Part shown: one piece after another, positions 57,626-64,000 of the stretch
Numbering within the stretch: the stretch's first letter is position 1
Layout: each line of letters starts with the position of its first letter
DNA from: Anthostomella pinea
Lineage: Eukaryota > Ascomycota > Sordariomycetes > Xylariales > Xylariaceae
Assembly (NCBI GenBank): GCA_963556695.1
Contig: CAUWAG010000020.1
Coordinates: 1,364,001 to 1,428,000, forward strand
Reading direction: 5' to 3'
DNA length: 64,000 nt
Program-made: the position numbers and the translations under genes
Notes under the pieces: generated by a model
What the model saw: only the letters and a program-made list of their open reading frames with translations
Database searches by the model: none
Told to the model about the DNA's origin: nothing

Positions 57626-60366
57626 GCAGTTTCATCCGTTGTAGATGAACTGGCTGCTATTCGATTCTCTGACCATGGAGACAAGTTCGTGGGCAACTAC
57701 CGCAGACTAATGGACAAGGTTCTGCGACAGAATATCACATATCCTCTGAATATTCGCTTTGCCAATTTCCTGGCTGTTATTCGGACAGCCTTTCCAACCC
57801 TTTACCACGAAATCTCGGAGGACTATAACCATAGAATCTTCCTTATGACCGAGAATCTCTTGTACCGGCTCCAGGAGGAGATACAGATTTGCAAGGCTTA
57901 AGATGAGACCTTTATCACTAATTTTGGTAAGCCTATTACGCTTAGTAAAGGCAAGAACAAGTGGAAGAACAAGGGGAAAGGCAGCAATCGCCCATCTCTT
58001 AATGACCCCAGAACCCCTGGAGTCAATCAGGGCTCTTCTAACAGCAATATCACGGATCCTATCTGGTGCTATGAGTGCAGAGAGCTTGACAAGAAGAAGG
58101 GCCACCTTGGATGCAATAAACGCATCTTTAACCAGATTATCCAGGCTTATGAGAAGGCTAAGAAAGCTGAAAGGCCTTCAAATAGCGCTCCTACTCACCA
58201 AAGGGGTCACACTGGTGCTTCTGACGCCGCTCAATGGTGCAATTATGCCGATAAAGACATCTCCAGTCAACCTTTCCTTACTACAGGTCCACATAGCGCC
58301 AACCAGGGAGCGAGTACCAATCTGATCGACACCATTTATGCCACAATAAGCACAGACTTGTGGCTGTTTGATACTGGCTCTACTGTTCCTATTTGTAATA
58401 GCAAGAAGTTGTTTACTTGCCTTTGAATGGACCCTGACCTGGTTCCCTCTAACACTAAAGGAGGCCCTGTTACTCCTCAGGGTATTAGCAACATAGAGAT
58501 ACCATTTATTACTTCTAATGGTGATACCGTCACTCAGACAATCTCTGAAGTACTATGTGTGCCTTCCTTTCCAATCAATATTCTCTCGAGAGACCAGATG
58601 TATCGCTAAGGATGGTATCTGATGATCCGCGATCTGTTTGACCCCAATGGGACATAGGTAGCATCATTCTACCAGGGAATGTATGTTCAGATAGAGATCC
58701 CTAGTGTCTGGAAGGACGTATACGGGATCAATCCAGCCCTGGTTGTGTTCACCAATATGATATCCAAGGATTCTTCTCAGGAACTGACCTCTCAAGCCAA
58801 ATCTGAGGCGCTGAGACTACTCCACTGCTGGCATACAAGACTTGGCCACCGATCTATTAATGACCTAATCAAGACAGCCAGTATCACCAAAGGGATTGAA
58901 TTGCCGCCAAATATACAAAAGCTGGTATAAGAATTCACCTGTCTAGAATGTCTGGAGTCCAATCTACGTCGCCTAGTCTCTCAAGTTGAACAGGAACATC
59001 CAGATCATGCTTTAGACCTGGTCCATATGGATACAGTCAAGCACACTGTCCAAGGCTATAATAGTTCTCTTTATGCCACCATATTTGTGGATGGCAAGTC
59101 TCGTTTGAGGGAGTACTGCCCTCATGTGAAGAAAGGGAAGCTTCCGACCAAGTCATCCGCTACTGCGAATACGTTCACACCCAGTATGGGCGTTACCTAA
59201 AGCGATTCTGAATGGATGGTGGTTCTAAATATGCGAGATTCAAGCAATGGGGAGCTGAACGTGGTATCCTGTTTGAAGTCAGTGCTCCATACACTCTTGA
59301 ATAAAACGGAATGGCTAAGAGATCCTTTGGCGTTATACATGCTCTTATTTATAGTATTATGAAGGATTCCAGGTTACTTGAAGCCCTTTGGCCGGTTGTT
59401 AGACCTGTTGTATGTGATAGGCTCAATATGAGGTATATGTCTTTTCTTTAGGGCATTAAGAAGACTCCTTTTGAAGTCTTTTTTGATGATCTGAACCCTG
59501 GAAAGGATAACAAGCCTGGTTTGACAAATTTACTGTCAACCGGGCAGGCCGCCGTGGTCTATTTGCCGCAGCAGCGCCGCCCTAAGGGAGACAAGACCGC
59601 TCCACACGCAAGGAAAAATCGTATTCTTTGTTCCCTTAGTTCCAATCAGTCCTAGATGTATCTTATATACCTGAGAAAGGTTATAGTTACTGCCCATATT
59701 GAGATTTTGGATAGGTATATTCTCTTAGGGGATTTGATCCATATCTTTCTAAACTTCTGTGGTACACTTAATGATTATGAGACAACCAGACCCGATACTA
59801 AAGATCTGTTAATGCCGTCTTTGCCAGAGGGCGCTCATGATCCTCAGCATATATATATCAAGTCAGATAACAGAAGGGATGATAGAGATGATTCACCCTA
59901 ACCAGTTATCATATTAAGGACCCCTCTTAGGGCCCCTCATACTTCTGATAATAATGATAATCATTATTCTAACTCTGAATATAGCGACCCTGAGTCTAGT
60001 TTTGTTCTAGCTGAATCGATTCTCTTATTATCTGAATAACCTCGTCAAAAAGTAGCCCTAACGGCTGCTCCGCGGTCAAGAATCCAATCAGGGCTCAACC
60101 CAGAGAATGTACTCCCCGGAGGGCGCACTCAGCGGACTCACAATCACTACGTGGCCGAGTCTTCCACCCCTGGCATATCTCCATATGTTACAATTAAGGC
60201 ATCTTATGCCAATTGGCCATCTTCTGACCCTAATTAGGCACTTCCCTATAACGACAAGCCTTTTAGCTACAAAGAAGCTATAGAGTCTGTTAAGGCACCT
60301 CAATGACTGGATATCACTCACACAGAGATACGGGCATTACTACACAATAATACCTTCATTCCTTTA

Positions 60367-61714
60367 TTTGATTTGATTTGATTATATTTGTCGTGGGTGC
60401 AGTCCCTCAATAGGGCAAACCACGCCTCCTAGAGCCATTGCATCGCAAGGTTGTAGAGGTGTCAATCTAGATACATTCAGATCCGCGCACGAACCTATCC
60501 TCGCTGTAGCGGTACCAATCTGAAGTGACCAGATGGTTTTAGTCAATACCCAAGCACGATTCCGTCAGAAAAACCTCCTGCCCAGTGACAAAGCAACCCA
60601 GTGAACCTCAGTCCTCTGGTGTACACATTGTTCCAGTAGCCGTTCGATATATGTCGCATTGGTGGGTGAAATAGGTGTTTGTTATCTGTTGGCTTTACAT
60701 CCCAATGACGTGTTTCCGAGCGTGGCTGCAGCTATGTCATTCTCGTGGGAGAAGTGTGTGGAAAACATGGGTAAGGAAGTAACACCCACGGTGAGTGTAC
60801 TTGCCAATGATCTCCTCATAAACGCCAGCATACCACGTGAGCAAACAATCTCGACTTTCCGTAATGGCTGGGAGCTCCTTGAAGATGGCATACTGATAGT
60901 GAATGAACGGGTCTTTGCTACTACACAAGGCGTACTATCGTTCAGGGAGAGCGTGTACCAATGTAGCCTTATAACCCGTCTTCTGGTGGAGACCGAGCTG
61001 CATGGACCGAGCGCCGTCGAGATATTTGCCATGGGGAGGTCCAGCGAACGTATGATGAGCACCATATCTTCGTGCTTTAAGTCTAGCGTGGTGAAGCTTA
61101 CCAAGCATACAGCCCCACACCCCGCAAGTATGAGTTACAAATTTGAGGACCTCACTGACCCCATGTGTCATTTGGGCGTACCAAGGTTCTCCAGATCACT
61201 AGCTAGACATGTAAGCAACAACGTTGCGCGGCAGCACACCATGGCACGTAGGTTCAGCGAGGCAGAGATACGTCTTCAAAATTTTAAAGACGGCATCAAC
61301 GCAGCTGGTGTTCACGTACTCGAGACACGAGACATTCTCAAGACATTCCTGGAACTACAGCGCGAGGTCGAGATGGGTACGGGCGTACAGAGCGACGAGT
61401 ACAAGAAGATTCTGCGGAGGCTCGAGGACGTAGGAGACACTCTAGTCACACGAATGGGCATAGCCGCTGCTGCTATGAAGTCAATGGGAAACCACAGGGG
61501 GAAAAATCTCGCAGGAGTGGGTGTTGTGGAGACAAGCTTCTTGGCTATCGGACTCTGCAATAATGGGGCCTCTCTATTGTCGTGTGCTGGTTGTCGACTT
61601 GCACAAGCCGGGTCAGAAGGGGGCCATAGCAGGATTTGAACCCACTTGTTCTTCTCGCCCACCGCACAAACGAGAACACAACTAGGCGCATTTGACCATT
61701 GCGCCATATGGCCC
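60367..61714 (-). mobile_element. Long SINE copy with tRNA-like head and a unique ORF segment
   Basis: Read leftwards, it starts at 61714 with a tRNA-like head: GGGCCAT / ATGGCCC acceptor, A-box region TGGCGCAATGGTCAA, and B box GGTTCAAATCC. It ends at a (TCAAA)n-type tail at 60367-60390. It is flanked by TTCATTCCTTTA (60355-60366) and TTCATTTCTTTA (61715-61726), a target duplication with one C/T difference. It interrupts the RT region of copia copy 3. Relative to the short copy at 7440-7996 it carries an extra 793 bp (60693-61485). Confidence 0.85.
60734..61639 (+). CDS. Unrecognised ORF within the long SINE (antisense to it)
   Basis: ATG 60734 opens 301 codons; the frame is open upstream to 60659. 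Codons 1-251 lie in the 793-bp unique segment; the last ~50 codons are SINE sequence and the stop falls in the B box. I do not recognise the family. Visible features: no signal peptide or membrane helix, mostly helical composition, a run VARQHTMARRFSEAEIRLQNFKDGI and a Glu/Arg-rich ILKTFLELQREVEMG..SDEYKKILRRLEDVGD that could form coiled coil. It is uninterrupted although the host copia copy is full of stops. It may be a captured exon or a real element gene; expression is unknown. Confidence 0.45.
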   Translation: MSFSWEKCVENMGKEVTPTVSVLANDLLINASIPREQTISTFRNGWELLEDGILIVNERVFATTQGVLSFRESVYQCSLITRLLVETELHGPSAVEIFAMGRSSERMMSTISSCFKSSVVKLTKHTAPHPASMSYKFEDLTDPMCHLGVPRFSRSLARHVSNNVARQHTMARRFSEAEIRLQNFKDGINAAGVHVLETRDILKTFLELQREVEMGTGVQSDEYKKILRRLEDVGDTLVTRMGIAAAAMKSMGNHRGKNLAGVGVVETSFLAIGLCNNGASLLSCAGCRLAQAGSEGGHSRI

Positions 61715-63313
61715 TTCATTTCTTTATGGAGGTCTGATCTGCCTGCTAAACATGAAACTTTTTCTAACCGTAATGTCTATAAACGGAAAAAGGACACTGA
61801 TGGCATTATCTCTTAGTACAAGACTAGGGTGGTTATATGAGGCTTTATATAACACTATGGCCTTGACTACTTCGAAACCCAGGCCTCAGGCACTCATATT
61901 ACCACTTGGAGGCTCCTTTTAGCCATTGCTGCCGTTCTTGACTGGGAGATTGACCAGATCGATGCTGTATCTGCCTTCTTGATGGGAGAACTGGATGAAG
62001 AGATCTTTATGGAGACGCCTGATGGTCTTTTTGACTTCTTTGAGATGTATCCAGATGAGAATATCATCAACTGGAGACCTGGCATGATTATAAAGCTTGC
62101 AGAACCGCTATATGGGCTCAAGCAGAGCCCAAAGCAGTGACAGAAACGTATTTGCAGCGTTCTGGAGGACCTTGGATTCGACCCTCTGGTCTCTAACAAC
62201 GCAGTCTATCTCAACACCAGCTGTGGCATTATAATGATCAGCTATGTCGACGATTTCCTTATTCTAGAGACTAATCATGACGGGATCGTTGTCTTCAAGA
62301 AGGAATTAGGTTCTATATTTGAGATAAAGGACATGGGAGCCGCTGAACACTTTTTATGAGTCCATATTGTCAGAAACCGAGCTGAGAGGGCTTTATATTT
62401 CTCTTAACAGATGTACGTGAGAAGAACTGCAGAGGCGTTCGACCAGTAGAACACTGGCAAGATGAATGTGCCAATATCTCCTTAAGCAGTGGAACAGATG
62501 GAGTCTCTTGACAATGACCTTGAGATTGATACATGTCCTATTCAGACATACCAGTCCCTGATTCGTTTTGAGAACTTCCCTGCATCATATATGAGACCAG
62601 ATATCGCATACTTTATAAGTGTTCTCTCGCGATACCTTCACAACCCTGGCTCAGCCCAATATAAGGCCGTTCTGGGCCTATTTCGTTATTTATGGCACTC
62701 TCAAGATCTTGGGATCAAATTTGGAGGTCCTAAATGTATCGGGAAGACCCCCAGGAGGTTTTTGAGATGATTCCGGATCTGCTGGTTGGTTACTGTGATG
62801 CCAGCTATGCTAAAAGCATCAATACCAGCGACAAATCCACCTCAGGCTACCTGTTCACGTTTGCTGGGGGCGCTGTTTCCTGGGCATCCAAGCTGCAGAC
62901 TGTTGTGGCTCAATCTACCGTAGAATCAGAGTACTACGCACTCTCTAAAGCCGTCAAAGAGGCTGCCTGGCTGCAAGAACTGATGCTGGAACTTAGATTC
63001 ACTCTGAATACTATCAACATCCATTCAGACAGTGCTAGAGCTATTCACTTTGCTCAGAACGCTGAATTCCATCATCGAACTAAGCACATTTGAGTCAAGG
63101 AACACTATATTCGTCAGAAGATCTCAGAAGGCCATATACGGCTCTCTTTTCTTGGAACTAATGAAATATCTGCAGACGGTCTTACCAAAGTTTTGATAAA
63201 GGCAAGGTTCTTCAAGTTTCTGGAGTTGCTAGGACTGGTTCATGTAGAGGGGTGATATTCTGGTTATGTTAATTCCCTCAGTCTGAGAGGGCGTGTTGGA
63301 TTCTGGGCTATGT

Positions 63314-63556
63314 TGTGCCTTGTGGTAGCGGTATCCAGAATAAGGACCAGGGTCACAAATGGTGGCTATTGGTCTGTATTCTGGAAGTTGCTTGATTGAA
63401 AGAAGGGATGGGTGGTGTCCCCATCCCAGAAGTAGCTATCATCCCAGTTGGGTACGAATCTGGTACAAACGGGTACCAGTTGAGCTCCAAGGTACCTTGT
63501 ACCCTGGTCCGTGACCCATCCATCATTGTGGCTGGAAAATGGGTTGAGGAGCCACA
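63314..63556. mobile_element. 243-bp insertion in the 3' LTR of copia copy 3
   Basis: Ends TGTGCC...GCCACA, flanked by ATGT on both sides (63310-63313, 63557-63560). Removing it restores an LTR of exactly 198 bp. Non-coding; contains inverted words GGACCAGGG ... CCCTGGTCC. Either a small solo LTR or a MITE. Confidence 0.75.
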
Positions 63557-63738
63557 ATGTTAGCCCATCCATAGTCATCCTTCAGGATCACCATCCCCAT
63601 TTGTGACTCTGTCACATACGTGGCCAATATAAGGCCACGTATCCTTTCTTTTAGTATCTTAGACATATATAGGGCCACTCTGGCCGCTCCAGAGTAGCTG
63701 GAATTCCTCTCCTTAATAGAACACTTTGAAATCTCACA

Positions 63739-64000
63739 GATGTTCGCTTGATGTAAAGCCCGTGTCCCCTTGAGTTCGGAATGTGGCTACGGCCTCGCTA
63801 TCATTTTAGCCACCCACGGCGCGCCCGTCTGTTTTTCCTCGGCCATGTACCTGACCCGCGTATTTATGTATGTTTTCGCGTTTTTGATACGCGTCGATAT
63901 TAATATGCAGGTAATAAGGTACGTTAAAATGTTTAATTGATTTTTAAGCTATTGCATAGACATTACTTAAGCCGAAATTAGTTGCGGGAGGCGGCTTTGT
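63739..64000. other. Window edge, no gene recognised
   Basis: AT-rich sequence past 63850, no open frame or repeat of note. Confidence 0.4.

Larger units (their letters stand above)
56553..63738 (+). mobile_element. Ty1/copia copy 3, decayed, with three nested insertions
   Basis: Same family and orientation as 45210-50576. LTRs at 56553-56750 and 63294-63738. Subtracting the three insertions and their duplications leaves about 5,360 bp, that is, a full-length element. The coding frame has many stops, most of them TAA/TAG/TGA where copy 2 has CAA/CAG/CGA. Recognisable parts: Gag near 57100-58300, protease remnant near 58370, integrase fragments at 59000-59600, ISYVDDFLIL at about 62240, and RNase H (VGYCDASYAK) near 62785. 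Flanks AATGC and GATGT are only weakly alike, so the target duplication is eroded. Confidence 0.93.

Noticed and set aside
1..64000. CRISPR array, bacterial operon or prophage
   Set aside because: No regularly spaced direct repeats and no bacterial gene organisation; the DNA is clearly fungal with spliceosomal introns.

Overview
The window is nuclear DNA of a filamentous ascomycete (Pezizomycotina, probably a plant-associated Sordariomycete; the order cannot be fixed from sequence alone). The reasons are short GT-AG introns of 55-99 nt with CTAAC/CTGAC-type branch signals, HET-domain and CorA-like genes, a fructosyl-amine oxidase, a CE15 esterase remnant, a Tad-type LINE and Ty1/copia elements whose decay is dominated by C-to-T and G-to-A changes.

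Layout. 1-11 kb: a broken CE15 glucuronoyl esterase, a candidate inverted-repeat element, a BAHD acyltransferase, a fructosyl-amine oxidase (minus strand), two copies of a MITE family, a short SINE, a tRNA-Ala(UGC) with an intron, and a Gfo/Idh/MocA oxidoreductase. 11.2-16.8 kb: a nearly complete LINE with a 16-bp target-site duplication. 17-24 kb: a broken DUF6594 membrane-protein gene joined to a kinase-like tail, then a protein kinase followed by a HET-domain gene; they are linked by four intron-like intervals separated by 3-nt pieces. 24-40 kb is the ordinary gene region: a cytochrome P450 (minus), a GT31/Fringe-like glycosyltransferase with a PAN domain, an oxysterol-binding protein, a small secreted cysteine protein (minus), an MDR oxidoreductase, and a convergent C2H2 transcription factor (minus). 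40.3-51.2 kb: a second LINE copy split by a nearly intact copia element (two nonsense codons, 5-bp target duplication). It lies just upstream of a decayed CorA-like gene (51.2-54.8 kb) that has a MITE in an intron. 54.9-56.4 kb: a five-exon O-methyltransferase. 56.6-63.7 kb: a strongly decayed full-length copia copy carrying three further insertions, one of them a long SINE with a 793-bp unique segment and an open reading frame.

How the parts relate. The retroelements form one story. The SINE has a tRNA-like head with A and B boxes, and its 3' part is clearly related to the 3' end of the LINE, so the LINE probably supplies its reverse transcriptase. The copia target in LINE copy 2 can be read directly against the empty site in LINE copy 1. 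The insertion layers (LINE, copia, SINE, small LTR-like elements) can be ordered. I see no secondary-metabolite backbone synthase, so the acyltransferase, P450 and methyltransferase are not called a cluster. The most unusual points are the microexon-like chain at 20.84-21.12 kb and the ORF-bearing SINE at 60.4-61.7 kb.
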